26,669 nt of DNA from Bacillota bacterium (GTDB lineage: Bacteria > Bacillota_E > Sulfobacillia > Sulfobacillales > Sulfobacillaceae), in the NCBI GenBank assembly GCA_021820645.1, contig JAKADJ010000004.1:1-26669 (forward strand), in the 5' to 3' direction. Position numbers and translations under genes: made by a program. Numbering within the stretch: position 1 is the stretch's first letter; every line of letters begins with the position of its first letter. The notes below the pieces were generated by a model. The model saw only the letters and a program-made list of their open reading frames with translations. It ran no database searches and was not told the origin of the DNA. Positions 1 through 8,060 of the stretch are shown here, piece after piece.

Positions 1-2
1 AG

Positions 3-299
3 ATTTCAATAAAATCTCCGATCCCTATCTTAGAAAGTTGCCTCTTGGGGGTTAATCGAATGGGATGGGCCTATGTGGGCATTAATCTTACCTACCCGCA
101 TCGAGCGCGGGTCCTCGTGGTGTCTCCTGCGGGTACCTTGATTAACGACATCGAGGTGCATGCGGTTCCAATTTATAGCGCGGTCTACGGACGGGTTAGT
201 CCAGAGGGGAATCTTTATCTAGTGCAAAGCTCAATTCATCATTACGTGATTGATTGTTGGGCGTTAACTTCCCGAAAGGCCTGGCGTTGGTCCCTTTGA
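3..299 (+). CDS. C-terminal end of an unidentified protein (5' end outside window)
   Basis: The reading frame is open from the left edge and stops with TGA at 297-299, so only about the last 98 residues are present. The text contains short repeated-strand style segments such as GWAYVGINL, ARVLVVSPAGTLINDIEV and YGRVSPEGNLYLVQSS. This pattern of beta strands separated by Gly/Asn turns resembles the last blade of a beta-propeller or a similar all-beta protein, which is inference only. A TTG at 45 could be an internal start, but the frame continues upstream without a stop, so a partial gene is more likely. About 80 bases separate it from the next gene on the same strand. No function is assigned. 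Confidence 0.55.
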   Translation: MSIKSPIPILESCLLGVNRMGWAYVGINLTYPHRARVLVVSPAGTLINDIEVHAVPIYSAVYGRVSPEGNLYLVQSSIHHYVIDCWALTSRKAWRWSL

Positions 300-381
300 T
301 TCGATCTCTTTCCTCAAATCCCTCGTATAACCTAGGGGAACCGTTGGATCCCTGGTAACCTGGGAGAGAGGTGAACGGACC

Positions 382-1773
382 ATGATGGTCGAAACTGTAT
401 CGACACACACAGACATATCCACGGCCCAATTGGTGGCATCATTATCGAGGGCGTTAGACCTGACCGAGGGCGAACCTATGGGGCACGCCATCCGAACCTG
501 TTGGATCGGGATGACGATTGGCCAAACTTTAGGCCTATCGCAAGCGATGCGTGGGGAACTGTATTATGCGTTACTCCTGAAAGATGCCGGATGCTCGGCC
601 AACTCCCAACAAGTGAGCTCGTGGTTTGGGACCGATGACAGGACGGCTAAACACGCCTTAAAGGCGGTCAATTGGTCCAATTTATTAATGGCCACGCGGT
701 ACGCGATAGGTCAGTCCAAACCAGGGGCGCCCTGGTGGCAACGTCTCAGCCAGATCGCTTCTGTGGGTCGTCGAGGGCCCAAGGCGGCTCGAGAACTGGT
801 CGAGATGCGTTGCACTCGAGGCGCGGATGTGGTGCGTCAACTGGGTTGGGTGGCGATTGCCCCAGAAGCGGTCTTGAATCTCGACGAACACTGGGACGGA
901 TCCGGGCACCCGAGGGGTTTACAGGGCGAAGAAATCCCCCTCTTAGGAAGGATTCTTGGTTTATCGCAAACCGTGGAAGTCTATTGGAATCGGTTTGGCC
1001 CCGGTGGAGCGCTCCAAGTGGCCCGTGAACGGCGGGGAACTTGGTTCGATCCGAACTTGGTGGATATCTTTCTCGCTGCAGCGGACAAGCCGGTTTACTG
1101 GCAAGACTTATCCACAGTATCAGGTCCCGAAGCGATTGCGAGTCTGGACCCTGCTCCATCAACCATCTCCCTCACGAGTTTGGACCAGCTGTTACATATT
1201 GCGCGGGTCTTTGGGGAAATTGTCGATACGAAATCGTCCTGGACGGCTATGCATTCGGTGCGTACCGCACGGTACGCCGCGAGTCTTGCCGACATCATGG
1301 GACTCGACACGCGTGCTCAGCAAGAAACCTTATTGGCAGGGTTTTTTCACGATTTGGGAAAGTTAGGGGTGAGTAACCTAATTTTAGATAAACCGGGTCC
1401 CTTAGACGGCGAGGAACGACGGCAAATTGAAACACACCCGGAACTTACTTATCATATTTTGGAACCCATTGAACCGATCCGAGAGATTGCTCAAGTGGCT
1501 GCGTCGCATCATGAGCGGTTAGATGGTACCGGGTACTATCGAGGCATCCGAGACGCCGATGTTCCTCTAGGGGCCCAGATTGTGGCGGTTGCTGACGTGT
1601 TTGATGCGCTAGCGCATGCTCGCCCTTATCGTCGCCAACTCAACCTGGATGAGGTCCTGAATATTATGCGTCCCGATGCGAAGACCAAACTTTCCCCACG
1701 GGCGTTGGAAGCTTTAGAGTGGGGGATTTTTCATCGAGAGGATCAATTTGCAATCTCAGCGCCACTGACTTGA
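382..1773 (+). CDS. Tandem HD-GYP-type phosphohydrolase with degenerate first module
   Basis: The 463-residue protein has two HD-GYP-like modules. The C-terminal module (about 265-445) carries the metal-binding FFHDLGKLG at 321-329 and HHERLDGTGYYRG at 376-388, followed by VAVADVFDAL. HD-GYP enzymes are typically cyclic-di-GMP phosphodiesterases. Here the signature tyrosine-proline reads Tyr-Tyr. The N-terminal module (about 30-240) keeps DEHWDGSGHPRGL at 168-180, but the expected His-Asp pair reads Lys-Asp at 67-68 (LLLKDAGC), so it probably does not bind metal normally. There is no membrane segment or receiver domain, so it is probably cytosolic. The ATG start is supported by GAGAGGTG eight bases upstream. 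The gene lies 55 bases before folP, but a functional link is unclear. Family is confident; the exact substrate is not. Confidence 0.85.
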   Translation: MMVETVSTHTDISTAQLVASLSRALDLTEGEPMGHAIRTCWIGMTIGQTLGLSQAMRGELYYALLLKDAGCSANSQQVSSWFGTDDRTAKHALKAVNWSNLLMATRYAIGQSKPGAPWWQRLSQIASVGRRGPKAARELVEMRCTRGADVVRQLGWVAIAPEAVLNLDEHWDGSGHPRGLQGEEIPLLGRILGLSQTVEVYWNRFGPGGALQVARERRGTWFDPNLVDIFLAAADKPVYWQDLSTVSGPEAIASLDPAPSTISLTSLDQLLHIARVFGEIVDTKSSWTAMHSVRTARYAASLADIMGLDTRAQQETLLAGFFHDLGKLGVSNLILDKPGPLDGEERRQIETHPELTYHILEPIEPIREIAQVAASHHERLDGTGYYRGIRDADVPLGAQIVAVADVFDALAHARPYRRQLNLDEVLNIMRPDAKTKLSPRALEALEWGIFHREDQFAISAPLT

Positions 1774-1828
1774 CTTGATGGAAACCGCTTTCTAGAATGG
1801 GCCAAGTAGTGAGTTGAGGTGATCCAGG

Positions 1829-2653
1829 GTGAACCCACGCATATTTCAGTTTAACGGCAAACGGATAGTCCTCGGTAAGAAGACCTATCTCATGGGGATT
1901 CTTAATGTGACCCCGGATTCGTTTTCGGATGGCGGCCGCTATGTTGGGGTAGAAACCGCGATCCGACACGCGGCATCGTTGGTGACTAGCGGAGTCGATT
2001 TCATCGACATCGGAGCCGAATCGACGCGTCCTGGATACCAACCGGTTGCGGTCGATGATGAGTGGGCGCGACTCGGACCGGTAATTCAGGCCGTTCGTAA
2101 AAAATTTCCGGAGATTGCCATCTCAGTGGATACACAAAAAGCTGAGATTGCGCACCGTGCGATTCAATCGGGAGCCGATATTATTAACGATGTGGGAGGA
2201 GCCCTCGGGGATTCTCGGATGCTGGCCACGGTGGGTGCAAGTCAGGCGGGTTACATCATGATGTATAATCGAGAGCCCGTGGCTCACGTTGAGATGTCAG
2301 ATCTGGTGCAGCAGTTTCAACGGAGAATTCAGGAGGCTCATGAAGCAGGCATTTCGGCGGAACGCATCTTGGTGGATCCTGGATTGGGATTTGCCTATGG
2401 ACTGGAGGAGAACTGGCGCGTGTTACGGGATCTAGAACACCTCAAAGGTTTGGGCGCTGGTATCTTGGTGGGACCCAGTCGTAAGAGATTTTTAGGGGCG
2501 ATTACGGGGGCTGATCCGGCCCAAAGAGATTGGGCGACAGCGAGCATTGCAAGCTTGGTGGTGGGGGTTGGAATGGACGTTGTGCGGGTGCATGAAGGAG
2601 CCGGTGTGCGTCAGGCCCTATTAGTGGCGGACCGTTGGTGGCGACATGCCTGA
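1829..2653 (+). CDS. folP: Dihydropteroate synthase
   Basis: FolP condenses p-aminobenzoate with 6-hydroxymethyl-dihydropterin diphosphate to give dihydropteroate in folate synthesis; it is the sulfonamide target. The 274-residue length is normal. Family signatures are visible: LMGILNVTPDSFSDGG near residues 21-36, DIGAESTRPG near 60-70, ADIINDVGG near 115, DPGLGFAYGLEENW in the middle, and GPSRKRFLG near the C-terminus. The GTG start at 1829 is preceded by TTGAGGTGA at a suitable distance and gives the usual N-terminal length. The 3' end overlaps folB by eight bases, indicating translational coupling in a folP-folB-folK operon. Assignment is very secure. Confidence 0.96.
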   Translation: MNPRIFQFNGKRIVLGKKTYLMGILNVTPDSFSDGGRYVGVETAIRHAASLVTSGVDFIDIGAESTRPGYQPVAVDDEWARLGPVIQAVRKKFPEIAISVDTQKAEIAHRAIQSGADIINDVGGALGDSRMLATVGASQAGYIMMYNREPVAHVEMSDLVQQFQRRIQEAHEAGISAERILVDPGLGFAYGLEENWRVLRDLEHLKGLGAGILVGPSRKRFLGAITGADPAQRDWATASIASLVVGVGMDVVRVHEGAGVRQALLVADRWWRHA

Positions 2654-3011
2654 TGTCATTCGTCTTCATGACTTGCGATTTCAAGTCTGCCACGGGGTTC
2701 TCGAGCATGAGCGGCAAATTGCGCAAGAATTTGCCGTGGATGTGACCATGGCCTTAGAACTGGGCGTTGCAGGAAAATCGGATCGGATTCAAGATACCGT
2801 GAATTATGCAGATGTGGCCGATATGGTAGCGCGGGTGATGCAAGGGCCGAGTAAAAAACTCCTCGAAAGCCTAGCCGAATCCATTTGTGACGAGACATTG
2901 CGACATTGGCCAGTGCAGTCGGTGACGGTGCGGGTGCGTAAGATGGCTCCACCAATAAAAATGGTGGCAGGTTGGGTGGAGGTCGAGTTGGAACGCCATG
3001 CCCACCATTAA
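2646..3011 (+). CDS. folB: Dihydroneopterin aldolase
   Basis: FolB cleaves 7,8-dihydroneopterin to 6-hydroxymethyl-7,8-dihydropterin and glycolaldehyde, supplying the substrate for FolK. The 121-residue protein has the family core: LRFQVCHGVLEHERQIAQEFAVDV near the N-terminus with the conserved glutamate, DTVNYADVADMV in the middle, LLESLAESICDETL, and VRVRKMAPPIK containing the catalytic lysine near the C-terminus. The ATG lies inside the end of folP and the gene ends inside the start of folK, so all three are translationally coupled. Length and motifs fit the family well. Confidence 0.94.
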   Translation: MPDVIRLHDLRFQVCHGVLEHERQIAQEFAVDVTMALELGVAGKSDRIQDTVNYADVADMVARVMQGPSKKLLESLAESICDETLRHWPVQSVTVRVRKMAPPIKMVAGWVEVELERHAHH

Positions 3012-4269
3012 AACCTATCTTGGTTTAGGTTCGAATCTCGGGGATCGTCTAGCGCTTTTACGGAACGGCATTCGAGGGATTAGCCGTCTCGGTCAGATTG
3101 CAGGAATATCCAGAGTGTATGAGACGGAGCCGGTAGGAGGACCTATCCAAGGCCCCTATTTGAATCTGGTGGTCTGCCTGGTCACCGATTTGGCACCTGA
3201 AGAATTGCTTCACCAGTGTCAAGCGCTGGAACATCAAGCGGGACGAGCCCGAGGGGAACGCTTTGGACCGCGAACCCTCGATGTGGATGTACTCTTGTAT
3301 GGAGAACACCTGATTCATCGCCCTGGGTTGACGATTCCACACCCCCGACTTCATCTCCGGCGTTTCGTCCTAGACCCTCTCGGTGAATTGAATCCAGGAT
3401 TGGTGCTCCCTACCGGAGAGTCGGTGGCGACTTTGCGACGATCGGTAAAAGACCAAGTGGTCTACCTGGCTGAGGATCGCGATGATGGTTGGGAGTCTCA
3501 ATTTATCCAAACGATTGCGAATTTACGGCCCAACCTCGTAGGTATGGATCAAGTGGATTCGACCAATCTCGAAATAAGGCGACGCTATGCCGCCAATCCG
3601 CGGTTGAACGGCATGACCGTAGTGGCCGAGCAACAGACTCGAGGTCGCGGCCGCTTGGGCCGAGTCTGGGACTCTCCACCCGGGACGGGTCTCTATTTAT
3701 CTCGTTTGGTGGTACCGGAACGGGGACTGGATCCTCTGTTGGGATTTGCGGTGGCCGTGGCCCTTTCAGAAACCGTGTCCGCCCTGACCGGACTGAAGCC
3801 TGGATTGAAATGGCCTAATGATGGCATTCTGGGCGGGAAGAAATACGCCGGCATTCTCGTCGAGGCTAGTGCTACGCCCGCACCCTATGCCATCATTGGC
3901 GTTGGTGTGAACGTTCACGGGAGCGTCGATCCAGAATTTCCTGCGGCCATAACGTTGGATCGGGCGGCCGAACGATCGGTCGATCGTGTGGTGCTGTTGG
4001 AGCAATTGATGTTGCGGCTAGATCATTGGCTTCAGGTGTGGGAGGCGCGAAATACCTTCGCAATCTTAGAAGCGTGGCGATTATACCACGTGTTTCGAGG
4101 GACATCGGTGCATATCTGGCAAAACCAACGGGTGGTTCTCACGGGCATCGTAGAAGATGTGGACGAGGCCGGGCGACTCCTTATACGTACTCCCGAAGGA
4201 CCTATCGAAGCGGTTAGCGCGGGCGAGGTCAGTGTACGATTAGCGACAGGAGGCTACGCTCCGCCCTGA
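2998..4269 (+). CDS. FolK-biotin protein ligase fusion (HPPK / BirA-type)
   Basis: One uninterrupted 423-residue frame contains two enzymes. Residues 1-about 160 are 6-hydroxymethyl-dihydropterin pyrophosphokinase (FolK): YLGLGSNLGDR at 7-17, VYETEPVGG at 40-48, ERFGPRTLDVDVLLYG at 87-102 with the Mg-binding DVD, and IPHPRLHLRRFVLDPLGEL. Residues about 175-420 are a biotin ligase: DQVDSTN at 184-190, TRGRGRLGRVWDSP at 214-227 (the biotinyl-AMP loop), KWPNDG at 271-276, KKYAGILVE at 281-289, IGVGVNV, and a C-terminal SH3-like part ending near 410. There is no N-terminal DNA-binding domain, so it is not a BirA-type repressor. It overlaps folB by 14 bases. The fusion links folate synthesis to protein biotinylation; each half looks catalytically complete. 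Confidence 0.92.
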   Translation: MPTIKTYLGLGSNLGDRLALLRNGIRGISRLGQIAGISRVYETEPVGGPIQGPYLNLVVCLVTDLAPEELLHQCQALEHQAGRARGERFGPRTLDVDVLLYGEHLIHRPGLTIPHPRLHLRRFVLDPLGELNPGLVLPTGESVATLRRSVKDQVVYLAEDRDDGWESQFIQTIANLRPNLVGMDQVDSTNLEIRRRYAANPRLNGMTVVAEQQTRGRGRLGRVWDSPPGTGLYLSRLVVPERGLDPLLGFAVAVALSETVSALTGLKPGLKWPNDGILGGKKYAGILVEASATPAPYAIIGVGVNVHGSVDPEFPAAITLDRAAERSVDRVVLLEQLMLRLDHWLQVWEARNTFAILEAWRLYHVFRGTSVHIWQNQRVVLTGIVEDVDEAGRLLIRTPEGPIEAVSAGEVSVRLATGGYAPP

Positions 4270-4304
4270 TTATCCACGCAACAATAACTCTCGAGACCCT
4301 TTGA

Positions 4305-4436
4305 CGGATCGTGGAGAGATTTGACGTGATCGCCATCGAAGATCTGAACGTAGCCGGGGCCCATCATCGATGGTCGGACGCACGCAAGATAATGAAGCAT
4401 CATGTTGCGCGGTGGGTCGATGGACGAGGCGAGAGA
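4305..4436 (+). pseudogene. Decayed TnpB-like fragment (IS200/IS605 family relic)
   Basis: A short frame beginning just after an in-frame stop at 4302 reads RIVERFDVIAIEDLNVAG. This closely matches the RuvC-like aspartate-glutamate motif region of IS605-type TnpB proteins (consensus-like DVIVIEDLNVKGM). A second weaker match, KIMKHHVARWVDGRGE, resembles the following TnpB segment (MxxNHHLARxIxDxGWGE), with a short insertion between the two. Nothing else of a 350-450 residue TnpB remains and no element ends are visible. It sits in the 243-base gap between the convergent folK and ribH genes. It is likely dead; the call rests on motif memory, not an alignment. Confidence 0.5.
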
Positions 4437-4512
4437 CTCACCATCAACAAGGCGAAACTTGGGTCGAGATCGCCCGGGTCTTAAGGGGTCTTCTGATTGA
4501 ACGTCATGAGGC

Positions 4513-4995
4513 TTAACCGCGTGGTGTGGCTGGCGGAATTTTTTGGTATAGGTCAGCCATTTCAATGGCGGTCTGGGCTGCATCGGCGCCTTTATTACCT
4601 GCTTTGCCTCCGGCCCGATCTTCGGCCTGTTCCATGGTATCGGTCGTAAGCACACCAAAAATGATGGGGATTCGTTGCTCTACGGATAAATGGGATAACT
4701 GTGCCGCTGTGTTACCGGCTACGTAATCGAAATGGGGTGTATCGCCCCGCACTACGGCACCTAAGGTTAGGATGGCAGCATAAGGCTGAGATGCCAAAAG
4801 GCGCGTGAGTCCCGGGATTTCAAAGGCCCCAGGTACCCAATAGGTATCGATGGTCTCGGGTGATGCCCCATGACGGACGAACGTGGCGATCGCCCCCTCG
4901 CGTAAACGGTCGCTGATCCGTTGATTAAAACGACTCACGACAATGGCCCAGCGCTGACCCGGATGTATTGTGTAAAGCCCTTGAAATTCTGCCAT
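4513..4995 (-). CDS. ribH: 6,7-dimethyl-8-ribityllumazine synthase
   Basis: RibH condenses 5-amino-6-ribitylaminouracil with 3,4-dihydroxy-2-butanone 4-phosphate to the lumazine that riboflavin synthase uses; the family forms pentamers or 60-subunit capsids. The 160-residue protein shows IVVSRFNQRISDRLREGA at 18-35, WVPGAFEIPG at 53-62 and LGAVVRGDTPHFDYV at 78-92 with the catalytic His88, then GVLTTDTMEQAEDRAGGKAGNKG. AGGGAGA lies eight bases before the ATG. It is the last gene of the rib operon, 61 bases after ribBA. Length and motifs are standard. Confidence 0.96.
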   Translation of the reverse strand: MAEFQGLYTIHPGQRWAIVVSRFNQRISDRLREGAIATFVRHGASPETIDTYWVPGAFEIPGLTRLLASQPYAAILTLGAVVRGDTPHFDYVAGNTAAQLSHLSVEQRIPIIFGVLTTDTMEQAEDRAGGKAGNKGADAAQTAIEMADLYQKIPPATPRG

Positions 4996-5056
4996 AATTT
5001 ATGTCTCCCTTGTACACATAATGTGGATTTTTACTTCGTGAACGGGGGCGCCGCTC

Positions 5057-6289
5057 TCAATCCATCCAGTGCCCCATTTGTTGTTTTTTGGTGTCCAAAT
5101 AGACCGCATTTTCTGGTAAGGGGACGGTTCGAATCGGGACGCGTTCGACAACTTCGAGTCCGTATCCTTCGAGGGCATAGTACTTGTGTGGGTTGTTCGT
5201 AAGAAGGCGTAACTGGTGGATGCCTAAACTGGCCAAGATTTGGGCACCAATCCCATAGTCCCTGGCGTCGGGAGGGAATCCGAGTGCCCGATTGGCAGAC
5301 ACCGTATCGTGACCCGCTTCTTGTAGTGCATAGGCCTTGATCTTATTAGCGAGCCCGATCCCGCGGCCCTCTTGCCTCATATACAGGAGTACTCCCCGTC
5401 CCGCTTGCGCGATAGAGCGCATGGCCATATCGAGTTGTTCTCCGCAGTCGCAACGCTTGGAGGCAAAAACATCACCGGTTAGGCATTCGGAATGGACACG
5501 CACCAGGACCGGTTGCCCGTCATCCACATCCCCCATAACAAGAGCTAAGTGGGTGACCGAGGTCAGCGTTTCGGTAAACGCAATGGCTTGGAAGTCTCCA
5601 TAGCGAGTCGGTAACTGTGCTTGACCATCGCGAATAAATAACGTCTCGTGTGCCATCCGGTAGCGGATCAAGTCGGCAATGGTAATCATCTTCAACCCGA
5701 ATTGTTGTTGGAATGTGACCAGTTCGGGTTGGCGAGCCATCGTGCCGTCGGGTTGAAGAATTTCGCAGATTACGGCTGCCGGCGACAACCCAGCGAGGAC
5801 GGCTAAGTCGACGCCAGCTTCCGTATGGCCGGGACGCCTCAGTACTCCACCTGATTTAGCGCGCAACGGGAAAATGTGTCCGGGCCGTACTAAGTCGTCG
5901 GGGTGGGTCAACGGATTCACCAATGCTTTGACGGTCTCGGCTCGGTCATGGGCGGAAATGCCAGTGCTCACACCATGGCGAGCGTCCACAGATACACTAA
6001 AGGCAGTGTGCATGGAATCTTGCGGTACGTCGACCATGGGAGGGAGTTCTAGGGCGTCGAGTCGATCCGCGGTCATGGGCACGCAAATTAGGCCACGGCC
6101 CCATTGCGCCATGAAGTTAATCGCCTCGGGGGTGATCTTGTCGGCTGCCATCACCAAGTCGCCTTCGTTTTCGCGATTTTCGTCGTCGACCACGATAATC
6201 ATTTGGCCCTGTTGTAAGGCCAGGAGGGCTTCGGCCACCGTATTAAATTGGACTGTAGCGACCTCATTCTCTAATTTTTCTGTAGCCAT
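5057..6289 (-). CDS. ribBA: Bifunctional DHBP synthase / GTP cyclohydrolase II
   Basis: This 410-residue enzyme provides both branch precursors of riboflavin. Residues 1-about 205 are 3,4-dihydroxy-2-butanone 4-phosphate synthase (RibB), with DDENRENEGDLVMAAD at 35-50, HGVSTGISAHDRAET near 105-119 and RPGHTEAGVDLAVLAGL near 152-168. Residues about 210-410 are GTP cyclohydrolase II (RibA), with zinc-binding cysteines C269, C280 and C282 in ECLTGDVFASKRCDCGEQL and the active-site stretch YMRQEGRGIGLANKIKAY near 303-320. GGGGAGGT precedes the ATG closely. The start overlaps the end of ribE by 19 bases. The fused RibBA arrangement is common in Firmicutes. Confidence 0.96.
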   Translation of the reverse strand: MATEKLENEVATVQFNTVAEALLALQQGQMIIVVDDENRENEGDLVMAADKITPEAINFMAQWGRGLICVPMTADRLDALELPPMVDVPQDSMHTAFSVSVDARHGVSTGISAHDRAETVKALVNPLTHPDDLVRPGHIFPLRAKSGGVLRRPGHTEAGVDLAVLAGLSPAAVICEILQPDGTMARQPELVTFQQQFGLKMITIADLIRYRMAHETLFIRDGQAQLPTRYGDFQAIAFTETLTSVTHLALVMGDVDDGQPVLVRVHSECLTGDVFASKRCDCGEQLDMAMRSIAQAGRGVLLYMRQEGRGIGLANKIKAYALQEAGHDTVSANRALGFPPDARDYGIGAQILASLGIHQLRLLTNNPHKYYALEGYGLEVVERVPIRTVPLPENAVYLDTKKQQMGHWMD

Positions 6290-6891
6290 AGGACCTCCCC
6301 ATTTCCTCGCAGCAAGTGTTTCACATATTTGCCTAAGACATCAAATTCCAGATTCACAGACTGACCCACCTTCCAGTCGCCCAATATGGTGACGGCTTGG
6401 GTATGTGGAATCAGGGTGACACTCAAATGGTTTTCGCTACAACTTACGACGGTAAGACTGACTCCGTCCATCGTAATGGATCCTAAGGGTAGAACCAGAT
6501 CCGAAAATTCTTGGGGGTAACTTATCGTCACCTCATGGGCTTGGCCGTTTTCGACGATGTCCAAGATGGTGCCTATGGTATCAATATGTCCGAGCACCCA
6601 ATGTCCCCCGAGTCGGGTAGCGGGGGTCACCGAACGCTCGAGGTTAATCATTGTGCCGACATGCCAAGTCGAGAGGGTCGTCAAGGCCAGCGTGGTGGCG
6701 GTGGCTTGGACCACGAACGATTCGGAATTCTGTTGGATCACGGTAAGGCAGACACCATTTAAGGCGACCGATTCCCCAATCTCCAACGCATGGCTAAAGG
6801 GTGCTGTGATAGCCATGCGCACGCTTACGCCATCCCTTTCGATTTCGTGCTGCGTGATGCGTCCCAGTGATTCTACGAGGCCGGTAAACAT
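6271..6891 (-). CDS. ribE: Riboflavin synthase alpha chain
   Basis: Riboflavin synthase dismutates two lumazine molecules to riboflavin and a ribitylaminouracil that returns to RibH. The 206-residue protein has the two homologous barrel halves typical of the family. The N-terminal MFTGLVESLG is diagnostic. GESVALNGVCLTV in the first half is mirrored by LGSITMDGVSLTVV in the second, and the linker includes GGHWVLGHIDTIG, matching the conserved lumazine-binding repeat. The ATG lies six bases after ribD ends and the gene runs into ribBA, so translation is coupled. The symbol follows Bacillus usage; in E. coli the same enzyme is called RibC/RibE. Confidence 0.95.
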   Translation of the reverse strand: MFTGLVESLGRITQHEIERDGVSVRMAITAPFSHALEIGESVALNGVCLTVIQQNSESFVVQATATTLALTTLSTWHVGTMINLERSVTPATRLGGHWVLGHIDTIGTILDIVENGQAHEVTISYPQEFSDLVLPLGSITMDGVSLTVVSCSENHLSVTLIPHTQAVTILGDWKVGQSVNLEFDVLGKYVKHLLRGNGEVLWLQKN

Positions 6892-6897
6892 TTAACG

Positions 6898-7995
6898 TCA
6901 ATCCTTTCGCGTGGGTAGGGCTTGAAGCCAGGCCCGTACCATGAGGTCGGGTCCACGGCGTTTACACTCAATGATTTCGGCTTTGACACTTGGACTTAGT
7001 ATGCTGCCGATTGCAGATAAGCCACTACTGCCCACCAACAGAGGGGAATACAATCCGATCCATTGGTCAACCAGGTTCGCTTGAAGAAAGGCTCCGTGTA
7101 TGGTGGCCCCGGCTTCCACCAGGACCGACAAGATCTGGCGTGACGCCAAGTCGTCCAGGACGGCATGTAATGGCACCTGACCCGCCGCATCGGCGGGAAG
7201 CCGAATGACCTCGCCGCCTACTGAAAACATTTCGCGCTCCCATTGTACCGACGCCGCTTGTGTGGTGTAGAGCAGGGTGGGTCCGTGCGATCCACTATGA
7301 AATACGTTGGCTTGGTTTGGCGTGCGCCCTTGGCTATCGAGCACTACGCGTACCGGATCGCGTCCGAAGCCTTTTCCGCGGTAAGTCAAGGTCGGATCAT
7401 CGGTCAGGAGCGTGTCGACCCCGATTAAAATTGCATCGTGAGTGCGCCGCAGATCATGGACAAAGCTAAGGGATTCGGGACTCGATACGTATCGGTCTCG
7501 TGGGTCCCAGCCAGCTATCTTACCATCGAGGCTACACGCCACTTTAACCGTGACCATCGGACGACCGAGTAGACTCCAGGTTATAAAGGGGCGGTTTAGG
7601 GAACGGGCCTTATCCTCTAATTCACCCAGGGTAACCGCAATCCCGTGGTTGCGCAAATAGGCGACGCCACCTCCCGCCACCTTTGGGTTAGGGTCGGTGG
7701 TGGCGATGTGAACGGTTTGGATCCCGGCCTGGACAATGGCTTCGCTGCATGGCGGGGTTCTGCCATAGTGGTTACATGGCTCCAAGGTGACATAAAGGGA
7801 TCCTCCCACTGCAGCGGGACCAGCTTGACGTAGGGCGTAGATTTCGGCATGTGGGCCTCCGGCACGCCGATGGTAGCCTTGCCCGACTATAGTCCCATGT
7901 CGATCCACGACGACCGCACCCACCATGGGATTGGGCGACGTCGTGAAACGACCGCGATATGCAAGCCGTATGGCGCGTTGCATCAGTCCTAACAA
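6898..7995 (-). CDS. ribD: Bifunctional diaminohydroxyphosphoribosylaminopyrimidine deaminase / reductase
   Basis: RibD performs the second and third steps from GTP to riboflavin: a zinc deaminase followed by an NADPH-dependent reductase. The deaminase half carries HAE at 49-51 and PCNHYGRTPPC at 73-83 (zinc ligands). The reductase half begins near residue 145 with MVTVKVACSLDGKIAG. The open frame extends to 8118, but that extension translates the FMN riboswitch and the terminator, so it is rejected. A TTG at 7995 gives MLGLMQRAIRLAYRG, the normal family N-terminus, with AAGGGGA about nine bases upstream; the ATG at 7983 is an alternative. The TTG form is 365 residues, a usual length. First gene of the rib operon. 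Confidence 0.93.
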   Translation of the reverse strand: MLGLMQRAIRLAYRGRFTTSPNPMVGAVVVDRHGTIVGQGYHRRAGGPHAEIYALRQAGPAAVGGSLYVTLEPCNHYGRTPPCSEAIVQAGIQTVHIATTDPNPKVAGGGVAYLRNHGIAVTLGELEDKARSLNRPFITWSLLGRPMVTVKVACSLDGKIAGWDPRDRYVSSPESLSFVHDLRRTHDAILIGVDTLLTDDPTLTYRGKGFGRDPVRVVLDSQGRTPNQANVFHSGSHGPTLLYTTQAASVQWEREMFSVGGEVIRLPADAAGQVPLHAVLDDLASRQILSVLVEAGATIHGAFLQANLVDQWIGLYSPLLVGSSGLSAIGSILSPSVKAEIIECKRRGPDLMVRAWLQALPTRKD

Positions 7996-7997
7996 TG

Positions 7998-8019
7998 AAA
8001 AAATCCCCTTTCCGGGGAT
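7998..8019 (-). terminator. ribD: Terminator hairpin of the rib leader, overlapping the ribD ribosome binding site
   Basis: On the - strand, ATCCCC pairs with GGGGAT across a five-base GGAAA loop (arms 8014-8019 and 8003-8008), followed immediately by a run of Ts to 7998. This is an intrinsic terminator between the riboswitch and ribD. Its 3' arm also holds the GGGGA that would serve as ribosome binding site for the TTG at 7995, so the same hairpin could act on transcription, translation, or both. Confidence 0.7.
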
Positions 8020-8060
8020 AACGAGAGCAAGGCAAGGCCGCGATAATACGCCGCTTACAC

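Noticed and set aside
4471..4500. Repeated GGGTCTT/GGGGTCTT near the ribH end as a possible terminator.
   Set aside because: The copies are direct repeats, not an inverted pair, and do not form a stable hairpin with a T run.
4254..4658. Open frame on the - strand overlapping ribH and the folK end.
   Set aside because: It shares DNA with ribH in another frame, has no ribosome site and no recognisable protein pattern.
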